A DNA stretch of 64,000 bases from Bacillota bacterium (GCA_023453025.1 JAEXUD010000040.1:62001-126000); one strand, 5' to 3'. Shown: positions 51,810 to 60,779, numbered from the stretch's first letter. The notes: a model not told the origin generated them from the letters alone. Program-made: numbers and translations.

Positions 51810-53543
51810 TCATTGTATTTTTCTATACAGTGTTGCAATTCCAATACCTAATGCATTAGCCGCTTCAATTTTTCCTTCTGTTGTATTTCCATAATACTCA
51901 ATTGCTCTTTGTATTTCTTCCTGCTCAATTTCCTTTAATGTTCTTATTTTATCTTTTTTTATATTTTTGTTGTAGCCTTTTTTCTTTATATTAATAGGAA
52001 GAGAATTATCATTTACTATTCCGTATTCCATCATATTAACCATGAACTCAACGGTGTTTTCAAGCTCTCTTACATTACCGTACCAGGGATATTCTAATAA
52101 TTTTTTCATTGTATCGTCTTCTATTTTAACAAAATTTTTGCCAAACATTTTTCTGTAATAATGAATGAAGTGATATATTAAATCCTTTATGTCTTCTTTT
52201 CTTTCCCTTAACGGAGGAATTTCTATGGGTATAACATTTAGTCTGTAATACAAATCCTCTCTAAATTTATTTTCATTTATCATTTGCCTTAAATCCTTGT
52301 TTGTTGCTGCAATTATTCTTACATCTAACGGAATTACCTGATTTGAACCAATTCTGATAACCTTTTTATCCTGAATCACTCTTAACAATTTTGACTGCAA
52401 GTAAATAGGCATATCCCCTATTTCATCTAAAAAAATTACTCCCTTGTTTGCGAGCTCAAATTTCCCGATTTTTCCATTAGGGTCAGCTCCTGTAAACGCA
52501 CCTTTTACATATCCGAATAATTCACTTTCCAGCAAGGGTTCAGGTATAGCTGCACAATTTATTGCAACGAACCTGTTTTTTCTTCTGTCGGAATTCTGCC
52601 ATATGGCTGTTGCAACTACCTCCTTGCCACTTCCGCTTTCTCCTGTGATTAAAACTGTTGAAAATGAATTGGCAACTTTTTTAATTTCATCTTTAAGCTC
52701 AATTATTTTTTTACTGCTGCCGATGATTTTATCTGTATTAACTGCATTTACCGTAGAAGTCATTGCATAAATGCTTGACTGAACCTTGCTTAAATCCCTG
52801 AACAGCATAACCTGCTTATACATTGGATTTTCCGGAACATTGTATATATCGCCTATAACTGTATTAACGGTATCGCCGATTTTAACCCTATATTCCTTTA
52901 AGTTATTTACTGTATCACCGGTTGCCTCTATGTAAATTTTTTCATTATTAATTATTCTTGTAATACCAAGCTGTTTTTTTGCGCTTAAATTAATTGTATC
53001 TACATTTCCTTCATTATTAATAATAATTGCTCCTTCATCCATGCTTCTTGTAATTAATTTAAGCATATTGATTATTGATATCTTATTTTTTGACTCTTCA
53101 TCTTCAGAAGCCTTAGTTGCTATAAAGTCAGCTATTTGTGCCAAAAACTCCAAGTAGTTGTCTAAATTGTCCTGTATAAGTTTTTTCGATTCTTGATTGG
53201 CACATGCCATACCAATTACTCCTATAATCTCACTTTTCATTTGAATAGGCATGGATATTTCAAAGGTTTCATTGCATTCATTTTTAATGCTGCAATTTTT
53301 GCACCTTTCATCCTTTCCCGGCTCATATACTATTTGTCTTTCTCTTGTTAAAATTGCATTTTTATATACATGAGAATTTTCGGATACGTCTTCATTAATT
53401 CCTTCACTGAAAATTCCGGTACCCGCTACTCTTATTAATTTAGCATCAACAACCTCTACATCAACCTTGGCTATTTCAGCGGTTATTTTTGCATATTTTT
53501 GAACGGTATCTGCAATATTGGACAAATTATACATAAACTTCAC
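51810..53543 (-). CDS. Sigma-54-dependent activator (YgeV-like position)
   Basis: The 577-residue protein has an N-terminal GAF-like sensor (about 1-145) with a cysteine cluster C81-x2-C84-x5-C90 and C114, and a PAS-like domain (about 155-265). An AAA+ domain follows with Walker A GESGSGKE (301-308), GAFTGA (348-353) and FLDEIGDMP (371-379), and a Fis-type helix-turn-helix ends the protein. The intact GAFTGA loop shows it contacts sigma-54. It stands where ygeV stands in the E. coli cluster and faces a sigma-54 promoter with three dyads, so it should switch on ygeX-yqeB. The effector is unknown. AAAGGTG lies 6 nt before the ATG. Confidence 0.92.
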   Translation of the reverse strand: MKFMYNLSNIADTVQKYAKITAEIAKVDVEVVDAKLIRVAGTGIFSEGINEDVSENSHVYKNAILTRERQIVYEPGKDERCKNCSIKNECNETFEISMPIQMKSEIIGVIGMACANQESKKLIQDNLDNYLEFLAQIADFIATKASEDEESKNKISIINMLKLITRSMDEGAIIINNEGNVDTINLSAKKQLGITRIINNEKIYIEATGDTVNNLKEYRVKIGDTVNTVIGDIYNVPENPMYKQVMLFRDLSKVQSSIYAMTSTVNAVNTDKIIGSSKKIIELKDEIKKVANSFSTVLITGESGSGKEVVATAIWQNSDRRKNRFVAINCAAIPEPLLESELFGYVKGAFTGADPNGKIGKFELANKGVIFLDEIGDMPIYLQSKLLRVIQDKKVIRIGSNQVIPLDVRIIAATNKDLRQMINENKFREDLYYRLNVIPIEIPPLRERKEDIKDLIYHFIHYYRKMFGKNFVKIEDDTMKKLLEYPWYGNVRELENTVEFMVNMMEYGIVNDNSLPINIKKKGYNKNIKKDKIRTLKEIEQEEIQRAIEYYGNTTEGKIEAANALGIGIATLYRKIQ

Positions 53544-53567
53544 CTTTATTTTTTAATTTATTATGCT

Positions 53568-53596
53568 ATTATATCATGAAAATATTTAAAATAAAA
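53568..53596 (-). promoter_or_regulatory. Probable promoter of the sigma-54 activator gene
   Basis: On the - strand TTTTAT (53596-53591), a 17-bp spacer and TATAAT (53573-53568) lie 25 nt before the start codon. The -10 box is perfect, the -35 box weak. Confidence 0.55.
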
Positions 53597-53638
53597 CAAA
53601 ATTATAGACACATAAAAATGCCATTCTAAGCATACAAG

Positions 53639-53671
53639 AAGGATCCTATGTTTATAAAACATAAGACCCTT
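53639..53671 (-). terminator. Probable terminator of groES-groEL
   Basis: A 12-bp stem with two G-T wobbles (53660-53671 with 53639-53650) and a 9-nt loop lies 37 nt behind the groEL stop. Only a short T-rich stretch follows on the - strand. Confidence 0.6.
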
Positions 53672-53707
53672 AAGTTTATCTCAAAATAACATTATATTGT
53701 TCAGGAA

Positions 53708-55333
53708 TTACATCATTCCCATTCCGCCGCCCATTGGTGGCATTGCAGGTTCTTCTTTCTTTGGTTCGTCAGCTACTGCTGCTTCTGTTGTCAGCAGCAT
53801 AGAAGCTACACTTGCTGCATTTTGAAGAGCTGATCTTGTTACTTTAGTCGGGTCAACTATACCGGCTTCAATCATGTTTACATATCTTTCATTTAAAGCG
53901 TCAAAGCCTATGCCTTTTTCACTGTTTTTAATTTTTTCAACTATTACTGACCCTTCAAGTCCTGCATTTGCAGCAATTTGTCTAACAGGTTCTTCTAAAG
54001 CCTTTTCGATAATTTTAGCACCTGTCTTAGCATCGCCGGTTAATGTCTTGGCAACCTCTGATACAGCTTTTACTGTTGCTAAAAGGGCTACACCGCCGCC
54101 TGATACTAAACCTTCTTCAACTGCTGCTCTTGTAGCATTCAAAGCATCTTCAATTCTTAATTTCTTTTCTTTCATTTCAGTTTCTGTAGCAGCACCAACG
54201 TTGATAACCGCAACTCCGCCTGTTAATTTTGCTAATCTTTCCTGTAATTTTTCCTTGTCAAATTCTGAAGTTGTATCTTCGTATTGAGCTTTGATTTGTT
54301 TTACTCTGTTGGAGATTTCTTCTTGAGAACCTGCTCCATTAACAATTATGGTATTTTCTTTGTCTATTTTAACTGTTCCTGCATTACCTAGCATATCTAT
54401 GGTAGCTTCTTTTAAATCATACCCTAATTCTTCAGTTATTACCTGACCGCCTGTTAATATAGCTATGTCCTTTAACATTTCTTTTCTTCTGTCGCCAAAT
54501 CCGGGAGCTTTTACTGCAACACAGTTGAAGGTTCCTCTTAATTTGTTAAGTACCAATGTGGCTAATGCTTCACCTTCTATATCTTCTGCTATAATAACAA
54601 GCGCTCTTCCTGTTTGAACTATTTGTTCTAGTATCGGAAGTATTTCTTGAATATTTGTAATTTTCTTATCTGTAATCAGGATATATGGGTTTTCCATTAC
54701 AGCTTCCATTTTTTCCGTATTAGTTACCATATATGCCGATAAGTATCCTCTGTCAAATTGCATACCTTCAACTACAGTAAGCTCTGTTCCCATAGTCTTA
54801 GATTCTTCCACAGTTATAACGCCGTCTTTTCCGACTTTGTCCATGGCATCAGCTATTAACTTTCCTATTTCTTCATCACCGGCTGATACAGAAGCTATTT
54901 GAGCAATTTCTTCTGATGTTTCAACTGTCTTAGTTGCATTTTTAAGCTCAGCCACAGATGCTTCTACCGCTGCCTGAATACCTCTTTTAAGAATCATAGG
55001 ATTAGCTCCTGCAGCTACGTTCTTTAAGCCTTCTCTGATTATTGCCTGTGCTAACAATGTTGCTGTAGTAGTTCCGTCTCCTGCCACATCGTTTGTCTTC
55101 GTAGCAACTTCCTTAACTAATTGAGCTCCCATGTTTTCATATGGATCGGATAATTCTATTTCTCTGGCTATTGTAACACCATCGTTTGTTATCACAGGTG
55201 AGCCAAATGATTTTTGTAATACAACATTTCTGCCCTTAGGTCCTAATGTAACTTTTACTGTATCTGCCAGTGCATTAACGCCTTTTTCCATTGCGCGGCG
55301 TGCATCTTCATCAAATTTAATTATTTTTGCCAT
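53708..55333 (-). CDS. groEL: Chaperonin GroEL
   Basis: The 541-residue protein starts MAKIIKFDEDARRAMEKGV and has VTLGPKGRNVVLQ, AGDGTTTATLLAQAI and a C-terminal GGMGMM tail. It is the normal single-ring subunit of the group I chaperonin, folding cytosolic proteins with GroES. It lies 21 nt behind groES under CIRCE control. Confidence 0.98.
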   Translation of the reverse strand: MAKIIKFDEDARRAMEKGVNALADTVKVTLGPKGRNVVLQKSFGSPVITNDGVTIAREIELSDPYENMGAQLVKEVATKTNDVAGDGTTTATLLAQAIIREGLKNVAAGANPMILKRGIQAAVEASVAELKNATKTVETSEEIAQIASVSAGDEEIGKLIADAMDKVGKDGVITVEESKTMGTELTVVEGMQFDRGYLSAYMVTNTEKMEAVMENPYILITDKKITNIQEILPILEQIVQTGRALVIIAEDIEGEALATLVLNKLRGTFNCVAVKAPGFGDRRKEMLKDIAILTGGQVITEELGYDLKEATIDMLGNAGTVKIDKENTIIVNGAGSQEEISNRVKQIKAQYEDTTSEFDKEKLQERLAKLTGGVAVINVGAATETEMKEKKLRIEDALNATRAAVEEGLVSGGGVALLATVKAVSEVAKTLTGDAKTGAKIIEKALEEPVRQIAANAGLEGSVIVEKIKNSEKGIGFDALNERYVNMIEAGIVDPTKVTRSALQNAASVASMLLTTEAAVADEPKKEEPAMPPMGGGMGMM

Positions 55334-55354
55334 TTTATTTACCTCTCTTATTTT

Positions 55355-55636
55355 TTATTCAATAACTGCTAAAACGTCAGATAATTTGATTATTATTAAT
55401 TCTTCTCCGTCAACTTTTACTTCTGTGCCCGCAAATTTAGAGAAAATTACCTTGTCTCCAACTTTGATTTCATCCTTTTTCTTTTCATCAGAAGTAATTC
55501 CGGCTCCGACCGCAAGAACTTCTGCTACTTGAGGTTTCTCTTTAGCAGTACCTGGCAATACAATGCCGCTTTTAGTTTTTTCTTCTGCTTCCACCATTTT
55601 AATTACTACTCTTTCGCCTAATGGTTTAACTGTCAT
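55355..55636 (-). CDS. groES: Co-chaperonin GroES
   Basis: The 93-residue protein has VKPLGERVVIKMVEAEEKTKSG, the mobile loop with G-I-V-L-P, and the conserved KVIFSKFAGTEVKVDGEEL. It caps GroEL. AGGAGG precedes the ATG, and a CIRCE operator lies 49 nt upstream. Confidence 0.98.
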   Translation of the reverse strand: MTVKPLGERVVIKMVEAEEKTKSGIVLPGTAKEKPQVAEVLAVGAGITSDEKKKDEIKVGDKVIFSKFAGTEVKVDGEELIIIKLSDVLAVIE

Positions 55637-55684
55637 GTTTATTTCCTCCTATTTTATTTAATGAAATTATTTATCAATTTTTTG

Positions 55685-55711
55685 TTAGCACTCATCGTCT
55701 TAGAGTGCTAA
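55685..55711. promoter_or_regulatory. CIRCE operator (HrcA binding site)
   Basis: TTAGCACTC-N9-GAGTGCTAA is an exact match to the CIRCE inverted repeat. It lies between the groES promoter and start codon and should bind the heat-shock repressor HrcA, whose gene is not in the window. Confidence 0.97.
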
Positions 55712-55725
55712 CATCTACAATGTAT

Positions 55726-55754
55726 ATAATAACCATTACAAGATTTCTTTTCAA
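55726..55754 (-). promoter_or_regulatory. groES-groEL promoter
   Basis: On the - strand TTGAAA (55754-55749), a 17-bp spacer and TATTAT (55731-55726) stand just upstream of CIRCE. Confidence 0.8.
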
Positions 55755-55926
55755 GTGTCATTTTATCCAATTTTTACTTATTTATTAAAATTATTAAGAT
55801 TTTAACTGTTAATTCTCTTGTTTGCTTTGATTTCCTTAATATTTCCCGCGATTTTAATCAAGTAAATTTGAGGACATTCGAACCATCCCCGAATACCTGG
55901 ATAGTCCAAAATAAATTCCGATATAA

Positions 55927-55970
55927 TTGACAAAATAGTTGATGTTTTTTATGTTTATCTATAGTATAAT
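55927..55970 (+). promoter_or_regulatory. Probable promoter region of fbaA
   Basis: TTGACA (55927-55932) is followed at 17 bp by TATGTT (55950-55955). A perfect TATAAT is at 55965-55970 but has no good -35 box at the right distance. The pairing used in vivo is not clear. The rest of the 312-nt gap between CIRCE and fbaA holds a weak ATTCG/CGAAT hairpin at 55876-55894 and nothing else clear. Confidence 0.5.
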
Positions 55971-56023
55971 TCAAGTATATAGTATAACATAATTCTATTT
56001 ATTATAAATCAGGAGGAATTTAA

Positions 56024-56953
56024 ATGTCTCTCGTAACATCTAAAGAAATGTTCAAAAAGGCATACGAAGGAAACTATGCTGTAGGTGCATTCAATGTTAA
56101 TAATATGGAAATAATCCAAGGTATCGTTGATGCTGCTAAGCAGGAAAACGCGCCATTGATACTTCAGGTTTCTGCAGGAGCCAGAAAGTATGCCAATCCA
56201 ATTTACTTAAGAAAGCTTGTTGAAGCTGCCATAGAAGATTCAGATTTAGATATATGTCTTCATCTGGATCATGGCGAAGATTTTGAAATCTGCAAGCAAT
56301 GTGTTGATGATGGTTTTACATCGGTAATGATTGATGGCTCCAGGTATCCATTTGAAGAAAACATAGCACTTACTAAAAAGGTTGTTGAGTATGCTCACAG
56401 CAAAGGGGTTGTGGTTGAAGCTGAGCTGGGCAAGCTGGCAGGTGTTGAGGATGCGGTAAGGGTTAATTCTAAGGATGCTACATATACCGACCCTGAGCAA
56501 GCAGCTGAATTTGTTGCAAGAACAGGTGTTGACTCTTTGGCTATTGCCATAGGAACAAGTCATGGAGCATATAAATTCAAAGGGGACCCAAGCCTGGACT
56601 TCGAAAGGCTGGAAAAAATCGAAAAGCTGCTGCCTGACTTCCCTTTGGTTCTTCACGGCTCATCATCCGTTCCAAAAGAATTTGTTGACCTCTGCAATAA
56701 ATATGGCGGACAAATACCGGGAGCCGCAGGTGTACCTGAGGAAATGCTGAGAAGAGCTTCGCAAATGGGTGTGTGCAAAATTAATATTGATACCGATTTA
56801 AGGCTTGCAATGACTGCCTGCATCAGACAAATCCTCGTTGAAAAACCATCTGAATTTGACCCGAGAAAATATTTAGGACCAGGAAGAACCGCAATAAAAG
56901 ATATGGTTGCTCATAAAATGAGAGATGTTCTTGGCTGCAGCAACAGACGATAA
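56024..56953 (+). CDS. fbaA: Class II fructose-1,6-bisphosphate aldolase
   Basis: The 309-residue protein has the zinc ligand motif CLHLDHGEDFE (catalytic D82, zinc His83), VVEAELGKLAG, and FPLVLHGSSSVP. It splits fructose-1,6-bisphosphate into dihydroxyacetone phosphate and glyceraldehyde 3-phosphate in glycolysis/gluconeogenesis. Length and motifs fit the FbaA/Fba subgroup of Firmicutes. It is a single-gene unit on the + strand with AGGAGG before the ATG and a bidirectional terminator behind it. A tagatose-bisphosphate aldolase is a less likely alternative. Confidence 0.94.
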   Translation: MSLVTSKEMFKKAYEGNYAVGAFNVNNMEIIQGIVDAAKQENAPLILQVSAGARKYANPIYLRKLVEAAIEDSDLDICLHLDHGEDFEICKQCVDDGFTSVMIDGSRYPFEENIALTKKVVEYAHSKGVVVEAELGKLAGVEDAVRVNSKDATYTDPEQAAEFVARTGVDSLAIAIGTSHGAYKFKGDPSLDFERLEKIEKLLPDFPLVLHGSSSVPKEFVDLCNKYGGQIPGAAGVPEEMLRRASQMGVCKINIDTDLRLAMTACIRQILVEKPSEFDPRKYLGPGRTAIKDMVAHKMRDVLGCSNRR

Positions 56954-56966
56954 TAGTTGAAAAAAT

Positions 56967-56989
56967 AAATGGACGCTATGCGTCCATTT
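56967..56989. terminator. Bidirectional terminator between fbaA and a thioesterase gene
   Basis: A 10-bp perfect stem AAATGGACGC / GCGTCCATTT with a 3-nt loop is flanked by A-rich and T-rich sides. It serves both convergent genes and overlaps the last codons of the - strand gene, including its TAG. Confidence 0.85.
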
Positions 56990-57410
56990 TAAATGTTAAC
57001 CAATCTTTATGCACATTTACCCTGCTAAATGCATCTTCTAATAATTTCTCATTTTTAACTATAGCTTTTTCTAATATGCCGTTGCAGAATTCACCTTTGC
57101 AGTCATACCCGGAAAAGGACATGCGAACTCTATTGTTTTCAACATCTTCAACGGTCATTTTGAATATTATCCTTTCTCCTACCATAGTGGGATGCAAGTG
57201 GTTAGACTGAAAGTTTGTAACCACAGTCAAATAATCAGCCGGAACAAATTTCTTCAGCATATTCCATGATATTTCTATTACGGTTGCCAGAAGTGAAGGA
57301 GTAGACATCAAATTTTCTATTTGCACTGACTTAGTTATATATGAATCTGCAGGGGTAATAAGCTTTTCATATGTTGTTGATAAACCGACATGAATTTTAT
57401 TTGTAATCAT
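56976..57410 (-). CDS. Hot-dog-fold thioesterase, FlK-like
   Basis: The 144-residue protein resembles the hot-dog thioesterase subgroup related to fluoroacetyl-CoA thioesterase FlK: MSTPSLLATVIEISWNML, FQSNHLHPTMVGERIIFKMTVE and RMSFSGYDCKGEFCNG. The strictly needed residues for FlK activity cannot be checked here, so a generic acyl-CoA thioesterase or binding role is safer. The stop codon lies inside the terminator stem. It has its own weak A/T-rich upstream region. Confidence 0.75.
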   Translation of the reverse strand: MITNKIHVGLSTTYEKLITPADSYITKSVQIENLMSTPSLLATVIEISWNMLKKFVPADYLTVVTNFQSNHLHPTMVGERIIFKMTVEDVENNRVRMSFSGYDCKGEFCNGILEKAIVKNEKLLEDAFSRVNVHKDWLTFKMDA

Positions 57411-57515
57411 ATAGCCTACTTTAGCCTCCTGATACTTTAATTACTTTAATTAAATTTTATCAGATTCATATAAAAAATACAACAAAAATATTTTGACGAA
57501 CAAAGTATTGGGATG

Positions 57516-58712
57516 TTAAAGCATCTTCAAATCATTCATATATGTTGAGACATAGCTTTTATCTATGGTTACAACTGCATAATAATCTTCATCCTTTGTT
57601 TTAATTGCCTTTTCAATTTTTTTAACAAGTTCACTTGATTTAATTTCATAGCCTGAGGGAACTACTACATCAAAAATTAAATTAGTATGAGTTTCACCCT
57701 TTACAACTCTGAAATCATGCATAGTAAGACGTTTATCTATTTCTTTGATGATTTCATCCGTCATGCTTCTTAATTGATTTATTTCCTTATCATCTGTAAT
57801 AATGGGATCTAAATGTATTACTAAATTGATATCTAAATCCTTGGCAAAATCTCTTTCTATATTATCAATCAAATCATGGCATATTAATATGTCCTGATTT
57901 GCATCAACCTCTGCATGTACTGTGGCAAAATACTTGTTAGGACCGTAATTATGAACCACGAGGTCATGGATATTTATAATTCCTTCATAGGACAATATTT
58001 TATTTTCTATCTTATCTATAAAATCAGGATCCGGCATTTCTCCAAGCAAAGGATTTAAAATGTCTTTCAATATTGAATATCCGGAGTATAAAATAAACAA
58101 AGCTACCAATATCCCCATGTAGCCATCTATTTCAAGTCCTGTGAGCTTTGTGACAAAAAGGGACACCAAGACTGCTGCAGTAGAAATGACGTCATTTCTT
58201 GAGTCCATTGCTGTTGCCTTCATGGCAGCTGATGAAATTTTATCTGCAAGCTTTAAATTGAAATAGCTCAGCCAAAGCTTTATTATTATAGAAATCACAA
58301 GCACAAATACCATTGTCCATGAAAAAATTGTCGCCTCAGGGTTTCTTATTTTATCTATTGATGAATTTATAAGCTCTACTCCAAGTAACAAGATAATAGC
58401 CCCCACAATTAAACCTGTTAAATACTCAATTCTTGCATGACCAAATGGATGATCTTTATCTGCCGGCTTACTTGAAATTTTAAACCCTATAAAGGTCACC
58501 ACGGAAGAACCTGCATCAGATAAATTATTGACTCCATCGGCAGTAATAGAAATACTATTAAATATTGAGCCAATTAGAATTTTACTTATACTCAAAACTA
58601 CATTTGCCAGCATACCTACTATACTTCCAAGTTTTCCGTAAGCCTCTCTGACTGATGTATCCTTTACATTTTCATGATTCTTTATAAAGCTTTGAATTAT
58701 ATAATCAATCAT
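57516..58712 (-). CDS. Cation diffusion facilitator (CDF) metal exporter
   Basis: The 398-residue protein has about six membrane helices with the metal-site motif DGVNNLSDAGSS (helix 2) and DKDHPFGHARIEYLTGL. A second conserved Asp pair is in TAMDSRNDVIS (helix 5), and a C-terminal ZT-dimer domain follows. The HPFGHxRxE sequence is typical of CDF proteins that move Zn, Fe or Mn. Extra C-terminal length (about 100 residues beyond the dimer domain) is noted. It follows an ABC-F gene by 17 nt. Confidence 0.92.
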   Translation of the reverse strand: MIDYIIQSFIKNHENVKDTSVREAYGKLGSIVGMLANVVLSISKILIGSIFNSISITADGVNNLSDAGSSVVTFIGFKISSKPADKDHPFGHARIEYLTGLIVGAIILLLGVELINSSIDKIRNPEATIFSWTMVFVLVISIIIKLWLSYFNLKLADKISSAAMKATAMDSRNDVISTAAVLVSLFVTKLTGLEIDGYMGILVALFILYSGYSILKDILNPLLGEMPDPDFIDKIENKILSYEGIINIHDLVVHNYGPNKYFATVHAEVDANQDILICHDLIDNIERDFAKDLDINLVIHLDPIITDDKEINQLRSMTDEIIKEIDKRLTMHDFRVVKGETHTNLIFDVVVPSGYEIKSSELVKKIEKAIKTKDEDYYAVVTIDKSYVSTYMNDLKML

Positions 58713-58729
58713 GCTTTTCCCTGCCCTTT

Positions 58730-60649
58730 TTATATATTATACTTATCCAGCTCCTGATACATTTTTTCGATATCTTCCTTTAATTTATTGTATTCATTGT
58801 ATTTATTATTATAATCATTTAAATCCCACTCATCAGAGTTAGTATTTAATAATTTTTCAAGTTCTATTATTTTATTTTCTGTTTTTAATATATTATTTTC
58901 CAGCTTATCAAAATCTCTTTTAGCTTTTTCTTTTGCTCTTTGTTCTTCTTTTTGTTTTATATATGTTTCTTTACTTTGAGAAGCAGCCTTTTCTTTTTTT
59001 TCTTCAATATATGGCAATTGACTTTCAAGTATTCTTTGTTTTTCCTGTTTGAATCCATCATAGTCAAACTCATACATTTTAAACCGCTTATTTTCTATTT
59101 CTCCTATACATGTTGCAATTTTATCAACAAAATATCTGTCGTGGGATACAAAAAGCAGAGTCCCTTCATAATTAATGAGACTTTCCTCCAAGACCTCCCT
59201 GGATTCAATGTCCAGGTGATTGGTAGGCTCGTCAAGTATTAAAGTATTTACATTTTCATATATGAGCATGCCAAGTTTAAGTCTTGATTTTTCTCCTCCT
59301 GACAATGTGCTTATATGCTTGTAAACATCCTCGCCTGTAAATAGAATTTTAGCCAGCTCTTTTCTTGCTTCTCCAAGAGAAATTCCATAATAGTAAGAAA
59401 AGTAATCAACTATTGAGACATCTTCCTTATCAAAGCTCACTTCCTGCGGAAGATAACCTATTTTAACATTTGAACCTATTTTTATTTCTCCGGAATCCGG
59501 AATGATTTCATTTAAAATAATTTTCAGTATAGTAGATTTTCCCGTTCCGTTTGCTCCCAATATGCACATGCTGTCTTTATAAAACAATGTAAAGCTGACA
59601 TCCTTGAAAAGCTTATTTGAACCAAATGACTTTTTCAGGTTGTTTACATTAATAACTTCTCTTCCTGTTCTTTCAATTGAATCTATACGAAAATCCGCAG
59701 TTTTTTTATCTACAATAGGCTTGTTTATTCTGTCAATTTTTTCAAGTCTTTTTTCAAGCTCTTTTGCCCTTTTGTACATTTTATCGCTGTCACGCATTTC
59801 TCCCCATATGCGGTATCTTTGAATCTGTTCCTCCATTCTTTTAATTTTTTTCTGTTGATTTTCATATTCCTTCATCGCCTGCAGAAATCTAAGTTCTTTT
59901 TCCGTAACATATTTAGAATATCCTCCATAGTAAATCTCTGCACCATCAGGTTCTAATTCAATGATTTTGTTAACAACCCTGTCCAAGAAATATCTGTCGT
60001 GAGAAACCATTAATATACTGCCTTGATATGTATTCAAATATTCTTCCAGCCACTCTACTGATTTGATATCCAGATGATTTGAGGGTTCGTCAAGCATCAA
60101 TAGCTCCGGTTCTTCTAAAAGTATTTTGCCGAGAATTACTCTTGTTTTTTCTCCGCCGCTAAGCCTGTTGAATTGTCTTTTCTGTATATCCTCAGAAATT
60201 TCAAGCCCCTTAAGTATTCTGTTTAATTTTTCTTTTGTATTGTATCCGCCTTCTATTTCAAATAAATCATGCAACGAGCTGTATTTGCTTATGGCAGTCT
60301 GCAGCTCATCATCTCTTAAGCTGTCAAATGACTTTTCCAACTGCTCCATTTGAAGTTTAATTTCATTAATGCTGGAGAAAGCCTCATCCAATACATCTAA
60401 CACCGTGTTATCATCTTCATAGCTTGGTATCTGTTCCAAGTATCCTATTGTGAGACCTTTGCGTTTATTAACCTGGCCGGCCTGATAATTTTCTAAACCG
60501 GCTAAAATTTTCATAAGTGTTGTTTTTCCTGTTCCGTTACGTCCGATTAATCCTATCTTATCCTTTGTTTTCACATCAAAGGTTACATTTTCAAATATTT
60601 TATCAACACCAAACATCTTTGTTAAATTGCTTACACCTATTTCAATCAT
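58730..60649 (-). CDS. ABC-F family ATPase
   Basis: The ~639-residue soluble protein has two ABC domains (Walker A GRNGTGKTT and GANGTGKST, signatures LSGGEKTR and LSGGEKSR, both with DEPxNHLD). They are separated by a charged linker (EKRLEKIDRINKP), and a C-terminal coiled coil ends the protein. ABC-F proteins act on ribosomes, in translation rescue or antibiotic resistance. ATG 60649 (GAGGA 6 nt upstream) gives the canonical MIEIGVSNLTKMFG start; a longer reading is untranslated leader. The subfamily is unclear. It has a strong promoter and a structured leader. Confidence 0.92.
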   Translation of the reverse strand: MIEIGVSNLTKMFGVDKIFENVTFDVKTKDKIGLIGRNGTGKTTLMKILAGLENYQAGQVNKRKGLTIGYLEQIPSYEDDNTVLDVLDEAFSSINEIKLQMEQLEKSFDSLRDDELQTAISKYSSLHDLFEIEGGYNTKEKLNRILKGLEISEDIQKRQFNRLSGGEKTRVILGKILLEEPELLMLDEPSNHLDIKSVEWLEEYLNTYQGSILMVSHDRYFLDRVVNKIIELEPDGAEIYYGGYSKYVTEKELRFLQAMKEYENQQKKIKRMEEQIQRYRIWGEMRDSDKMYKRAKELEKRLEKIDRINKPIVDKKTADFRIDSIERTGREVINVNNLKKSFGSNKLFKDVSFTLFYKDSMCILGANGTGKSTILKIILNEIIPDSGEIKIGSNVKIGYLPQEVSFDKEDVSIVDYFSYYYGISLGEARKELAKILFTGEDVYKHISTLSGGEKSRLKLGMLIYENVNTLILDEPTNHLDIESREVLEESLINYEGTLLFVSHDRYFVDKIATCIGEIENKRFKMYEFDYDGFKQEKQRILESQLPYIEEKKEKAASQSKETYIKQKEEQRAKEKAKRDFDKLENNILKTENKIIELEKLLNTNSDEWDLNDYNNKYNEYNKLKEDIEKMYQELDKYNI

Positions 60650-60659
60650 AATTTTTCCT

Positions 60660-60704
60660 CTATTTGCCGTTATACACATAACAAAATGCCTGTGGAACCG
60701 CCAT
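60660..60704 (-). CDS. Possible 14-residue leader peptide of the ABC-F gene
   Basis: An ATG at 60704 opens a 14-codon frame (MAVPQAFCYVYNGK) whose TAG overlaps the first base of the GAGGA ribosome site of the ABC-F gene. Its own ribosome site is weak. Several ABC-F resistance genes are controlled by such leader peptides; whether this one is translated is unknown. Confidence 0.35.
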   Translation of the reverse strand: MAVPQAFCYVYNGK

Positions 60705-60722
60705 CCCACAGGAAATACCTGT
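60689..60722 (-). promoter_or_regulatory. Two mutually exclusive leader hairpins upstream of ABC-F gene
   Basis: On the - strand ACAGG-N5-CCTGT (60722-60708) and CCTGTGG-N10-CCACAGG (60712-60689) share the CCTGT segment, so only one can form at a time. The second places the possible leader-peptide ATG in its loop. Confidence 0.5.
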
Positions 60723-60728
60723 AAATAT

Positions 60729-60757
60729 ATAATACTATGCGATAAAACGTTTGTCAA
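60729..60757 (-). promoter_or_regulatory. Sigma-A promoter of the ABC-F/CDF operon
   Basis: On the - strand TTGACA (60757-60752), a 17-bp spacer and TATTAT (60734-60729): a near-consensus promoter giving a ~73-nt leader. Confidence 0.85.
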
Positions 60758-60779
60758 CCTGTAAGGTTAAAGAATAAAA

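Noticed and set aside
60650..60757. 36-residue extension of the ABC-F protein
   Set aside because: It would cover the promoter -10 box and leader; family start MIEIGVSNL at 60649 has a ribosome site.
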